Positions 43,144-51,604 of a DNA stretch of 64,000 nucleotides are shown piece after piece. A program made the position numbers and the translations under genes. The number at the start of each line of letters is the position of its first letter. Within the stretch, counting starts at the first letter, position 1. Origin of the DNA: Phycisphaerales bacterium (GTDB lineage: Bacteria; Planctomycetota; Phycisphaerae; Phycisphaerales; UBA1924); NCBI GenBank assembly GCA_029260375.1, contig JAJDDI010000071.1, positions 1-64,000 of the forward strand, in the 5' to 3' direction. Under the pieces are notes generated by a model. That model was given only the letters and a program-made list of their open reading frames with translations, was not told the origin of the DNA and did not search any database.

Positions 43144-43950
43144 TCAGGCAGGGTAGGTGGCGCTGGTGCGGTCGGTCTCCCAGACACGGACGCCGGCGAG
43201 CGCCATCGCGGGGCTGACGGCGCCGATCGCGGGCGCCAGCCGCTCGTAGAAGACCCTCGCGATGTTCTCGACCGTCGGGTTGACACCGTTCTCGGACGAG
43301 AACTCGGGCGTGTCCTCGTTGAGGTGCTTGTGGTCGAAGGGGGTGATGATGGTCCGCTCGACGGCCCGCTCGATGGCGTCGGCCCAGGCGCCGGGGGGGG
43401 CGTGGGCGTCGAGTCCGACGCGGACCTCCACCCGGTAGTTGTGCCCGTGCCCGGCGGGGTTGTTGCACTTGCCGAACAGTTCGCGGTTCTGCTCGTCACT
43501 GAGCGTGGGCATGTGCAGACGGTGGGCCGCGGCCAGGTCGAACGTGGACCGCAGCAGCACCCGGCTCGGATCGGGAGTGTTCATTTTCGTCTCCATGGAC
43601 ACGGTCTGGGCCGGGCTGAGCCGCCAAACCGCGCCGCCGTAGATCCCGGGCAGAGCCTTTGGCAGGTCGGTCAACAGACCGGGCAGCGCGGTTGCGGGTT
43701 CCGTCTCGGGGTGGTCGCGGTACAGGCGCCCGAGCGCCGGGACGAACGTCGCCCGGACCGCGTCGTCGATCCGCTTGATGTCGATCAGATACCCGGTGTT
43801 CTCGTCGGGCTCGCCGCGGCAGATGACCTCGATCTCGCCCGTGAGCCCGAGAGAGCGGACCGGGGGCTTTCCCCCGTAGCCGTTGAGCCCGCCCTCGCTG
43901 GAGCCGTCCGGGGCGATCGTGAAGCGAACCGTGCGTCTGAGCTCGACCAT
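43144..43950 (-). CDS. Fused pair of 6-pyruvoyl-tetrahydropterin-synthase-like domains (QueD family)
   Basis: The 268-residue product has two PTPS-type halves. The second half (about residues 130-268) is complete: zinc His residues in 'AAAHRLH' and 'GHGHNY', catalytic 'GKCNNPAGHGH', 'TPFDHKHLNED' and Glu in 'VRVWETDRTSA'. The first half keeps the fold-like spacing ('RFTIAPDGSS', 'LIDIKRIDDAV') but has no His/Cys set, so it is probably structural. QueD-type enzymes make a queuosine intermediate, others make biopterin. The start at ATG 43950 discards an upstream extension that overlaps the start region of the divergent gene. Confidence 0.82.
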   Translation of the reverse strand: MVELRRTVRFTIAPDGSSEGGLNGYGGKPPVRSLGLTGEIEVICRGEPDENTGYLIDIKRIDDAVRATFVPALGRLYRDHPETEPATALPGLLTDLPKALPGIYGGAVWRLSPAQTVSMETKMNTPDPSRVLLRSTFDLAAAHRLHMPTLSDEQNRELFGKCNNPAGHGHNYRVEVRVGLDAHAPPGAWADAIERAVERTIITPFDHKHLNEDTPEFSSENGVNPTVENIARVFYERLAPAIGAVSPAMALAGVRVWETDRTSATYPA

Positions 43951-44044
43951 CAAGCGAACTGTAGGAAGCAGCGGGGAGGCGCCGCCAACGGGCGCGCCCG
44001 CCGTACACTGTTGCAGGGCCCACTCCGGGCGAAAGGACACGACC

Positions 44045-44716
44045 ATGCCGCTTTGCCGCTGCTCATCGAACAACCCGCTCTGGATGATGGTGATCTTCGG
44101 CGGGATCGCCGCCGCGTCGCTGAGTGGCACGAACCACGGGGAACTCTCGGGCGAGCCGGAGGGCGCGACCACAAGCGCGACGGACGCCGAGACAAACGAC
44201 CCGGCTTTCGTCCTGGGCTACGCCCTGCCCCGCATCGACGGCGAGCCCCAGGACCTGCATGAGTACAAGGGCCAGGTCGTCCTGATCGTCAACGTCGCGA
44301 GCAAGTGCGGTCTCACCCCGCAGTATGAAGCCCTCGAGAAGCTCTACCGCCAGCACAGGGACGAGGGCTTCGTGATCCTGGGCTTCCCCGCCAACGACTT
44401 CGGGAAGCAGGAGCCCGGCTCCAACGCCGAGATTCTTGAGTTTTGCACCTCCCGGTTTGATGTCAGCTTCCCCATGTTCGAGAAGATCAGCGTGGTCGGG
44501 AAGACCGCCCACCCGCTCTACCAGCGCCTGCGGGAACTGGAGATCGAGGAGATCGGGGGCAAGCCGGGCCAGCTCGGGGGTGACCCGGGATGGAACTTCA
44601 CCAAGTTCCTCGTGGACCGCTCAGGGCGGGTGGACTCGCGGTATTCCCCCCGCGTCACGCCCGATGACGAGCGGCTGACGGATCGGATCGCCGAGCTGCT
44701 CGACACCGAAGGCTGA
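44045..44716 (+). CDS. Glutathione-peroxidase-like protein, exported or membrane-anchored
   Basis: The 223-residue product has an N-terminal hydrophobic segment ('LWMMVIFGGIAAASL') and a complete Gpx domain: peroxidatic Cys88 ('VASKCGLTPQYEALE'), Gln122 ('GFPANDFGKQEPG') and Trp183 ('WNFTKFLVD'). Cys replaces selenocysteine. It should reduce peroxides using thioredoxin or a similar donor at the envelope. It lies 18 bases before gspF; whether it belongs to that operon is open. Confidence 0.9.
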   Translation: MPLCRCSSNNPLWMMVIFGGIAAASLSGTNHGELSGEPEGATTSATDAETNDPAFVLGYALPRIDGEPQDLHEYKGQVVLIVNVASKCGLTPQYEALEKLYRQHRDEGFVILGFPANDFGKQEPGSNAEILEFCTSRFDVSFPMFEKISVVGKTAHPLYQRLRELEIEEIGGKPGQLGGDPGWNFTKFLVDRSGRVDSRYSPRVTPDDERLTDRIAELLDTEG

Positions 44717-44734
44717 TCTGGGAGCCGCGGACGG

Positions 44735-45922
44735 ATGCCCACGTTCGAGTACACAGCCCTGGACACCGCGGGCGCCCGTGTGAGCGGGGCCCTCGGCGGC
44801 GCCAGCGAGAGCGCCGTGCTCGCTGAACTCGAGACGCGCCGCCTCACGCCCATCCGCGTGCGGGAGAAGCGGGAGAAGACCTCGCTGCGCCGCGGCGTGC
44901 CCGCGCGATCGCTCGCGTCGAGCTACATCCAGCTCGGCGATCTGCTCGTCGCGGGCGTGCCCGTGATGCGTTCGCTCACGCTGCTGAGCCGCCAGAAAAG
45001 CTCGCCCAGACTCTCGGGTGTGTACCGCACGATCGCGGAGTACGTCTCGGACGGCGGGGACCTGGGCGAGGCGATGAGCCAGCACCCGGACGTGTTCCCA
45101 AAGACCCACGTCGCCATGGTCAGCGCGGGCGAGAAGGGCGGCTTCCTTGAGCAGGTCTTTCAGCGCCTGGGCGCCTTCGTCCAGGGCCAGGCCGAGCTGC
45201 GCGGCAAGCTCATGGGCGGGATGATCTACCCCGCGGTGCTGGTCGTCTTTGGCGTCGCGATCCTCAGCGTGATCTTCGGGATCTTCATCCCCAAGTTCGA
45301 GCCCCTGTTCCAGCGCCTCGACGAGCTGCCCGCGATCACGTCGTTCGTGCTGGGCGTCTCGAAGCTCATCTCGGGGTACGCGTGGCTGGCCGCGATCTTG
45401 ATCGTGGGGGGCGTCTTTGGCGTCATCGCGCTGCGCCGCAGTCCGGCGGGGATGCGCCAGCTCGCGGTGCTGGTCAACCGCCTGCCGCTGGTCGGGGCGC
45501 TGACGCGGGACATCGCCGCGGCCCGGTTCTGCCGGATGCTGGGCACGATGGAGTCAAACGGTGTCCCGCTGATCCAGGCGATGAACATCGCCCGCGACGC
45601 CGCGGGGCACCTGCTGCTCGAGGAGGCGATCGAGAAGGCGATTGAATCGGTCCGCGCGGGCGAGGCGCTCGCGCCGCCGCTGGGCGCCTCGGGGATGTTC
45701 AGCGAGGACACGATCGAGATGATCTCGGTGGGTGAGGCGGCGGGGAACGTGGATCATGTGCTGCTCAACATCGCCGGCGCCATCGAGCGGCGGGTGGATC
45801 ACCAGTTCTCGATCGGGGTCCGCCTGATCGAGCCGCTGCTGCTGGCGGTGATCGCGGTGGTGATCGCGACTGTGGCCGTCTCGCTCATCCTGCCGATGAT
45901 GCAGCTCAGCGGCTCGGCCTGA
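44735..45922 (+). CDS. gspF: Type II secretion platform protein GspF (locus 2)
   Basis: The 395-residue product starts 'MPTFEYTALDTAGARVSGALGG' and has two GspF domains, each with membrane helices ('YPAVLVVFGVAILSVIFGIFIPKFEPLF', 'AWLAAILIVGGVFGVIAL', 'RLIEPLLLAVIAVVIATVAVSLILPMMQL'). 'SAGEKGGFLEQVFQRLGAF' and 'EMISVGEAAGNVDHVLL' mark the two copies. It differs clearly from the locus 1 homologue at 12030, so the two loci are distinct machines. Confidence 0.93.
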   Translation: MPTFEYTALDTAGARVSGALGGASESAVLAELETRRLTPIRVREKREKTSLRRGVPARSLASSYIQLGDLLVAGVPVMRSLTLLSRQKSSPRLSGVYRTIAEYVSDGGDLGEAMSQHPDVFPKTHVAMVSAGEKGGFLEQVFQRLGAFVQGQAELRGKLMGGMIYPAVLVVFGVAILSVIFGIFIPKFEPLFQRLDELPAITSFVLGVSKLISGYAWLAAILIVGGVFGVIALRRSPAGMRQLAVLVNRLPLVGALTRDIAAARFCRMLGTMESNGVPLIQAMNIARDAAGHLLLEEAIEKAIESVRAGEALAPPLGASGMFSEDTIEMISVGEAAGNVDHVLLNIAGAIERRVDHQFSIGVRLIEPLLLAVIAVVIATVAVSLILPMMQLSGSA

Positions 45923-45974
45923 TCCGGCGCCGCGACCGACTGTGTGAAAGTGAAGCCAGGCTCGACATTCGCCC

Positions 45975-46003
45975 TTGCGGCGGCGTTGGGGAGTTGCTAG
46001 TGT
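45975..46003 (+). promoter_or_regulatory. Possible promoter for the gspG-gspD operon
   Basis: TTGCGG (45975-45980) and TAGTGT (45998-46003) are 17 bases apart, the standard spacing. They lie in the 261-base gap between gspF and gspG. CTAGTG occurs twice just downstream of and within the -10 region. The match to the -10 consensus is only partial. Confidence 0.3.
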
Positions 46004-46183
46004 GGACTAAGACTAGTGCCGGCTAATCTCTGGAACACTCTATCTCAGAGGGATTTCCGGGGTCAGCCACTCGGGTTCCCCGGCTCCGGGGAACGACTCG
46101 ACCCGCCCGGGGGGCGGATTCAATAGACCAAGGATGGTCAGGCCCGGCTCTCGCCAGGCGCCTGAAAGAAAGGAAGCTTGCCG

Positions 46184-46714
46184 ATGCGATACCCGACCCG
46201 CCCACGCCGTCAGCCCAGGGTCGCCCGGGCGTTCAGTCTGATCGAGATCATGATCGTGTTGGCGATCATGCTGGTGCTCGCGGGCATCGTGGGGTTCGCG
46301 GTCTTCGGGCAGCGCGACAAGGCGGATATCCAGGCGACGCGGGTGCAGCTCGAGTCGTTCGAGAGCGCGATGCGCGCCTTCCGCCTCGACTATCGGCGTT
46401 ATCCCACCGAGGAGGAGGGCATCGCGGTGCTCTGGAGCAAGGAGACGCTCGATCCCGAGGCGGACACCAGCGTCTGGTCGGGCTACGTCGAGACGCCCGT
46501 GGCCCGCGATCTCTGGGGCAGCGAGTGGGGCTACTCCACCGAATCCGACGAGTTCGCAATCGACGACGAGGACACGGCCGCTGGTCCCACGTTCGACATC
46601 TGGTCCCACGGCCCGGACAAGGAAGACGGGACCGAGGACGACATCCATCTCCGAACCGGCTCCAGCGACGAGGACGAGTTCGGCGGGGACCTGCTGTCGC
46701 CAGACGGGCCGTGA
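46184..46714 (+). CDS. gspG: Major pseudopilin GspG (locus 2)
   Basis: The 176-residue product has leader 'RVARA|FSLIEIMIVLAIMLVLAGIVGFAVFG' with Glu at +5, then the GspG body: 'QLESFESAMRAFRLDYRRYPTEEEGIAVLW', 'YVETPVARDLWGSEWGYSTE' and 'FDIWSHGPDKEDGTEDDI'. The Asp-rich end is the calcium site of GspG. ATG 46184 has AAAGGA about 10 bases upstream. It has its own leader of more than 250 bases and a hairpin after its stop, as the locus 1 pilin does. Confidence 0.94.
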   Translation: MRYPTRPRRQPRVARAFSLIEIMIVLAIMLVLAGIVGFAVFGQRDKADIQATRVQLESFESAMRAFRLDYRRYPTEEEGIAVLWSKETLDPEADTSVWSGYVETPVARDLWGSEWGYSTESDEFAIDDEDTAAGPTFDIWSHGPDKEDGTEDDIHLRTGSSDEDEFGGDLLSPDGP

Positions 46715-46722
46715 TTTCCCAC

Positions 46723-46741
46723 GCGGGGCGGTCCGCCCCGC
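46723..46741 (+). terminator. GC-rich hairpin after gspG (attenuator-like)
   Basis: A perfect 8-bp stem (46723-46730 with 46734-46741) with a 3-base loop begins 9 bases after the gspG stop. There is no T tail and the next gene starts 29 bases later, so partial termination or mRNA protection is more likely than a full stop. Confidence 0.5.
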
Positions 46742-46769
46742 AGTCAGTTCACCCATCCGGCGGAGCGGG

Positions 46770-47474
46770 ATGATGCGCAGCAGGGGGTTCACACTCCTCG
46801 AGATACTTGTGGCGCTCGGCGTGCTGGGCGTCGTGCTGGGCCTCTCGTTGCCGGCCATCAGTGCACGCCTCGACCGCGGCTCGTTCGATGCCAACGCTGA
46901 GCGTCTGGTCGGCGCACTGCGTCTGGCCAGGGATGAGGCGCGTGACGCGGGGAGGCCCGTGAGCGTTCGGGCCAGGACGCCGGGGCTGGGCCCGACCTTC
47001 GTTGAGTGGTCGTTTGCGACAAGCCCTGCGGCGCGTGAGTCCTCGCCCCAGGGCGTGCCCGCTGAGCCCGCGTGGACCAAGCTGGTCGAGATTCCCAGGA
47101 GCTACTTTGTCTCTGATCAGGATCCGGCGGCGATCGATCCCAACGGGTCCGCGAGCGCGTCGCCCGATCCGCTCCTGAGTGATGCGGCGCTCGAGTCGGG
47201 GCTTGATGAGGGCGGCACGCGCACGCTCCCGGTGTGTGTCTTTACGCCGGGCGCCGAGGCGATCGTGAGCGGGCCGGTGTGGCTGGTGGACGCGGACCGT
47301 GCCCGCCTGCCCGAAGTGAATCGGTGGGTGAAGCTTACCCTCAGCCCCTGGACCGGGCGGATGAGCGTCGAGCGTGGGTTTCCCTCCAAAGCTGGCGACG
47401 TCCTCGCGCCCGAACCCGAAGAGCCCGGAGCACGCGGCGCCCCGGTCGCCACCGAACCGGGGGTGTCGCCATGA
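46770..47474 (+). CDS. Minor pseudopilin, GspH-like (locus 2)
   Basis: The 234-residue product has leader 'MRSRG|FTLLEILVALGVLGVVLGLSLPAI' with Glu at +5 and canonical Gly at -1. The body has the GspH-type 'DANAERLVGALRLARDEARDAGRPVSVRAR' and an Asp-rich insert. It starts at ATG 46770 (or 46773) and overlaps the next gene by 4 bases. Confidence 0.82.
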   Translation: MMRSRGFTLLEILVALGVLGVVLGLSLPAISARLDRGSFDANAERLVGALRLARDEARDAGRPVSVRARTPGLGPTFVEWSFATSPAARESSPQGVPAEPAWTKLVEIPRSYFVSDQDPAAIDPNGSASASPDPLLSDAALESGLDEGGTRTLPVCVFTPGAEAIVSGPVWLVDADRARLPEVNRWVKLTLSPWTGRMSVERGFPSKAGDVLAPEPEEPGARGAPVATEPGVSP

Positions 47475-48001
47475 CCACCCGGCGGGCGCGCGCGGTGCTG
47501 CTGCTCGAGGTGCTGGTATCGCTGGCGATCCTCGTCACGATGTCGATGGCGATCGGCGCGGTCGTGCGTGACACGAGTGGTCGGCTGATCCGCTCGGGGT
47601 TCCGGGTCGAGGGCGAGGACCAGGCGCGCAGCGCCCTCGCCCAGATCGAGGCGGGCATCGCCACACCCGAGTCGCTGAGCGGCCCGGTCCCCGCGTGGGA
47701 CCGCGAGGGCGCGTTGATCGAGCTTGGCGACGAGATCGGCCCACGCTCGTCCGACGAGATCGGGCTCGGTCAGGGAAGCGACGAACCCAGCGGCTGGTCG
47801 CTGGAGATCGAGACGCAGCCCTCGCCGTTCGACGGGCTGACGCTCGTCAGCGTGCGCGCCGTTCGGGACGACGACCCGGCTGTGAGCGCCGTGCTCCATC
47901 AACTGGTTCGGCTCGGGAGCGAGGGCGCCGACGGCGTGGGCGAACTCGACGAGATCACGGAGCGGGCGGGCGAGGGCGCCGGGCGGGGGCGGCGCCCATG
48001 A
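47471..48001 (+). CDS. Minor pseudopilin, GspI-like (locus 2)
   Basis: The 176-residue product has leader 'TTRRARA|VLLLEVLVSLAILVTMSMAIGAVV' with Glu at +5 but Val at +1. Its position between GspH- and GspJ-like genes and its 'SGFRVEGEDQARSALAQIEAGI' segment fit GspI. It starts ATG 47471 overlapping the previous stop (ATGA) and ends overlapping the next start. Confidence 0.75.
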   Translation: MTTRRARAVLLLEVLVSLAILVTMSMAIGAVVRDTSGRLIRSGFRVEGEDQARSALAQIEAGIATPESLSGPVPAWDREGALIELGDEIGPRSSDEIGLGQGSDEPSGWSLEIETQPSPFDGLTLVSVRAVRDDDPAVSAVLHQLVRLGSEGADGVGELDEITERAGEGAGRGRRP

Positions 48002-48690
48002 CCCGCGCTCGATCGAAACGCCGCGCGTTCACGCTGATCGAAGTGCTTCTCGCGCTCGCGTTGCTGGCGGGCGTTGCGGGCGGCGCGCTCGGGCTGCTCT
48101 CAGATCTCACACGCCGGCAGGCGCACATCCGGACGCACAGCGAGCGGTCCCTGGACGGGGGCGCCCTGATCGATCGCCTCGAGCGGGCGCTCCAGACTAG
48201 CTACGCCCAGAACGCGGCGGGCGAGCCGGGCGTTCGGGGCGACGACCATTCGATCCGGGTGATGCACCGGGGCGTGGTTGGGCATGCCGAGATGGCCGTG
48301 GGCGATCGGCGCACGCTCGAAGCGCACTGGTCCGAGACCGACCACGTCGTGACGGGCACGTTCTCGGGCGACGGCGTCGAGACCCAGTCGGAACCGCTGG
48401 CACGCCGGGTTGAGCGTCTGCGGCTGCGGTACTTCCACGGCTCCCGCTGGCTGTCGTCGTTCGACTCGGTTGGCGCCGGCGAGCTTCCCAGCGCGATCGA
48501 GATCGCGATCTGGTTCGAGCCCGCGGGCGTTGACGCAAGTACGGCGCCCGAGACCAGCCCGCTCGACGACCGGATCGACGCGTCACTGGTTCCTGAAGAG
48601 GCCACGGACCTGCCGACGCGAAGCCCGGACCGTGTGCGCACCATGGTTGTGCCCGACGCGCCGGGCGCGTCGTGGGAGGTCGGCGGATGA
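47998..48690 (+). CDS. Minor pseudopilin, GspJ-like (locus 2)
   Basis: The 230-residue product has leader 'KRRA|FTLIEVLLALALLAGVAGGALGLL'. The body 'GGALIDRLERALQTSYAQNA', 'LARRVERLRLRYFHGSRWLSSFDS' and 'LPSAIEIAIWFEP' matches GspJ, where the measured strand order ends in an 'I.I..' edge. ATG 47998 overlaps the previous stop and the end overlaps gspK. Confidence 0.85.
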   Translation: MTRARSKRRAFTLIEVLLALALLAGVAGGALGLLSDLTRRQAHIRTHSERSLDGGALIDRLERALQTSYAQNAAGEPGVRGDDHSIRVMHRGVVGHAEMAVGDRRTLEAHWSETDHVVTGTFSGDGVETQSEPLARRVERLRLRYFHGSRWLSSFDSVGAGELPSAIEIAIWFEPAGVDASTAPETSPLDDRIDASLVPEEATDLPTRSPDRVRTMVVPDAPGASWEVGG

Positions 48691-50120
48691 GCGACGCATA
48701 CCCATCCAAGCCGGCTCGGTCCCGCGCTCTGGTCATCCTCGTCGTGATGGTGGTCGTCACCCTCTCGGCCCTGATCGGTTCGTCCGTGCTGCTCATGGGC
48801 GAGAACGCCGGTGTCTCCGCGGCGCACGACCGGCGTTCGACACAGTCCAGGCTCGCGGCGTGGTCGGGCGTGCAGGCGGTCATGTCGCGGCTTCACGAGC
48901 AGCGAGACGACCTGCTCGACGGCGCGGCGCCCGTCCTCCCCGAGTCGTGGACCTTCCCCATCGAGCAGGGCGCCAGGGCGCCCGCCTTCCGCGTGGTCGG
49001 GCTGGGAGGGCAGCTTGCGGCGACCAGCGAGAACGCCAAGCTCGACGTCAACCTGGCCAGCGCCGAGATGCTCGAGGCCCTCCCCATGATCGACACGGCG
49101 CTGGCGCGGTCGATCGTCGAGGCCCGACCGTTCGAGAGCGTCGCGGAGCTGGGGTCGGTCCCCGGGGTCACACCCGAACTGCTTTACGGGGAACGAGCCG
49201 ACGGGCTCGAGTCCGGCGCGATTCCGCTCGTGGAGGTTCTGACGGTGTTTTCGTTCGATCCGAACATCCAGCTCGGAGCCGGGGAGCAGGGTGACGAGCA
49301 CCGGGGCGACCGGCGGGTGAATCTCGGGCTCGGGTGGTCGGACGCGTTGGAGGACGCCGTCGTCGATCGCTGGGACGAATCGGCCGCGGAGTTTCTGCGG
49401 ACCCTCTTCGAGCAGGGGGAGAACCTGAAACGCACCAGCGACGTCGTCGCGCTGTACCGGCGATTCGGCGCCAGCCCGGAAGACTGGGTCGAGGGGCTCG
49501 ATGCGTTGACGACGATCGACAGCGAGCATGTCCGGGGGCTGGTGGATCTGAACCGGGCGTCTCCCGAGGTGCTCGGCGCGCTGCCGGGGATCGACGAGCG
49601 TCAGGCGCGCGACATCGCCGACGCGCGTGAGCGGCTCGGGCTCGACCAACGCCGCTCGATCGTCTGGCCCGTCATCGAGGGCATCCTGACGCCCGACGAG
49701 TTCCAGGAGGCGTGCGACTGGCTGACGACGCGCTCGATGCAGTGGCGCGTCCGGATCGAGGGTGGCGCCCTGGTCGGCGATGAGGACTCGGACGAGTTCT
49801 CGGGCGGCGCCGAGATGCGGGACGCCAGTGTACTTGAGTGCGTGATTGACGTGTCTTCCAGACGCCCGCGTGTCGCGTACTTGCGTGATGTCACGGGCCT
49901 CGAGTTGGCGTTGGTCATGGGCGGCACGTCGGAGGACAAGATCGACCCGACCGACGAGGTTCGAGACCCGGCGACCGACGAGGCGTTCGACCCGGCGGGC
50001 GATGACAGGCCCGCTCCGCCCGAGCCGGTTCAGGACGAGAGCGAGCCGGAAAGCCACGGCGAGGATGTCGGCGGCGGGCGCATCGGGCGGTGGGCCGTGG
50101 GCAAGGGGGACGGGTCGTGA
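48687..50120 (+). CDS. Minor pseudopilin, GspK-like (locus 2)
   Basis: The 477-residue product has a short leader and helix ('ARSRALVILVVMVVVTLSALIGSSVLLMGE') and a large helical region with helix-hairpin-helix pieces ('LDVNLASAEMLEALPMIDTALARSIVEARPF', 'VDLNRASPEVLGALPGIDERQARDIADARERL'), the mark of GspK. It sits at the pseudopilus tip. It is longer than usual (about 330) because the helical domain is doubled. The C-terminus is an acidic tail. It overlaps neighbours at both ends. Confidence 0.88.
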   Translation: MSDAYPSKPARSRALVILVVMVVVTLSALIGSSVLLMGENAGVSAAHDRRSTQSRLAAWSGVQAVMSRLHEQRDDLLDGAAPVLPESWTFPIEQGARAPAFRVVGLGGQLAATSENAKLDVNLASAEMLEALPMIDTALARSIVEARPFESVAELGSVPGVTPELLYGERADGLESGAIPLVEVLTVFSFDPNIQLGAGEQGDEHRGDRRVNLGLGWSDALEDAVVDRWDESAAEFLRTLFEQGENLKRTSDVVALYRRFGASPEDWVEGLDALTTIDSEHVRGLVDLNRASPEVLGALPGIDERQARDIADARERLGLDQRRSIVWPVIEGILTPDEFQEACDWLTTRSMQWRVRIEGGALVGDEDSDEFSGGAEMRDASVLECVIDVSSRRPRVAYLRDVTGLELALVMGGTSEDKIDPTDEVRDPATDEAFDPAGDDRPAPPEPVQDESEPESHGEDVGGGRIGRWAVGKGDGS

Positions 50121-51604
50121 AGCGGTCTGGAACCACCATCCTGATGGACTTTGACCGCGATCACCTGGGTGCGATCGGCGTGCAGGGGCAGGGCGCGTCG
50201 GCGCGCGTCTCGGGCTGGGGACTGATCAAGCGCCCTGACAGCGTCCAGGCGGGCGAGCCCGAGGCTCTCGGGCGATGGCTGCGGCTGCAACTCGATGAAG
50301 CCGGGCTCGGGGGGGGGCGTGTCGTCATCGGCGCCCCGCGGTCCGAGGTCGTGCTCAAGCTGCTGAGCGTTCCGGGCGGGCGGGCGCTCGATGAGCACGA
50401 GCTGGCCAACGTCGTCCGCCTGCAGATGCTGCGTCAGACGGCCGTCGCGATCGAGGACGCGGTCTTTGATTATGTCCCCTTCGATGTGGAGGGCGATTCG
50501 ACCGACCGCCAGGTGCTTGTGGGCGCGATCCCGGGCGAGAAGCTCGCCTGGCGCCGGCGCGTGGTGGAGAGTGCCGGGCTCAAGCTGGGAGGGCTGCGCC
50601 TTCGGGCCTCGGGGATCGCTGAGCTTGTGGGTTCGTCGGCGGGCGCGGGCGACGCGCCGGCGCTGGGCGTGGGCATCGGACCCGCGTCGGTCGAGTTCGC
50701 GCTCGTCGAGCACGGGCGCCTGGTGTTTGCCCGGACCGCGGACCTTCCCGAGGGCGAGAGGGATGTCGCGGCGCTTGCCCGGCGGATCGCGGTCGAGGCC
50801 AAGCGCACGGCGATGAGCTTCCGCGTGGCCCAGCGGACGCCTGATGTGGGCTCCGTCGTCGTGCTCGGCGACGACGCGCTGGCGCGGAGCGTGGCCCTGC
50901 GGTGCGCGGAGGTTCTCGAGGTTCCCTGCACGACGCTGGTCCCCCCGATCGACGGTCTGGCGGAGCTGCCACCGGAGGCGGCGCGAGCGATGGCGCCCCT
51001 GGTCGGGCTCGCGATTCAGGACGCGCGCGGGCGACCGGGCCTGGACTTCATCCACCCCAGGAAGGCGCCCGACCGGATGGGGACGCCGCGACGCGCGGCG
51101 CTGCTGGGTGTGCTCGCCGTCCTGCTGATCGGCGGGGGGGGGTTCATCGCCAGGTCGATGACGCTCAGGTCGCTCAACGCCGAGCTCGAGGCGCTGAGCG
51201 CCAGGAGCAAAGCGCTGCAAAGCGACTATCTCGACGCGTTGGCCCGGGACGCGAGGGCGGAGCACCTGGAGGCGTGGATCGAGGCGTCGCCGCAGTGGAG
51301 CGTGCAGCTCGAACAGGTTGTCGCGCTCCTGCCCGCGCCCGGCGAGGGCCCTCTGGACCAGCTGATCTGCGCCAGCGAACCCGTCGTCGGGTACTCGGGC
51401 GGGAGCAAGGCGCCCTACCCAGGGTCGTGGACCTCGAACTCGGGCGAACGCATCACGCTCGACGGGCGCTCCGTCTCGCGTGACGTGTCCACGGCGCTCC
51501 GGGAGCGGATCCTGGCGGACGGTCGGTACGGACTGAGCGTTCGCGGCGCCGACGTCGCGGACCGGTTCTCGATCGAGCTTCGCGCTGAGGGGGGCGGGCC
51601 GTGA
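50117..51604 (+). CDS. GspL-like assembly protein (actin fold plus membrane and periplasmic part)
   Basis: The 495-residue product has a cytoplasmic actin-like half ('TILMDFDRDHLGAIGVQG', 'VVIGAPRSEVVLKLLSVPG', 'LGVGIGPASVEFALVEHGRL'), one membrane helix ('AALLGVLAVLLIGGGGFIA') near residue 340, then a coiled coil and a small periplasmic domain. This is a PilM-plus-PilN fusion, the definition of GspL. It should link the GspE ATPase to GspF and GspM. GTG 50117 overlaps the gspK stop. Confidence 0.85.
   Translation: MKRSGTTILMDFDRDHLGAIGVQGQGASARVSGWGLIKRPDSVQAGEPEALGRWLRLQLDEAGLGGGRVVIGAPRSEVVLKLLSVPGGRALDEHELANVVRLQMLRQTAVAIEDAVFDYVPFDVEGDSTDRQVLVGAIPGEKLAWRRRVVESAGLKLGGLRLRASGIAELVGSSAGAGDAPALGVGIGPASVEFALVEHGRLVFARTADLPEGERDVAALARRIAVEAKRTAMSFRVAQRTPDVGSVVVLGDDALARSVALRCAEVLEVPCTTLVPPIDGLAELPPEAARAMAPLVGLAIQDARGRPGLDFIHPRKAPDRMGTPRRAALLGVLAVLLIGGGGFIARSMTLRSLNAELEALSARSKALQSDYLDALARDARAEHLEAWIEASPQWSVQLEQVVALLPAPGEGPLDQLICASEPVVGYSGGSKAPYPGSWTSNSGERITLDGRSVSRDVSTALRERILADGRYGLSVRGADVADRFSIELRAEGGGP

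Noticed and set aside
45975-46183. Small protein gene between gspF and gspG
   Set aside because: No frame with a start, ribosome site and protein-like composition is present; the stretch looks like a leader.
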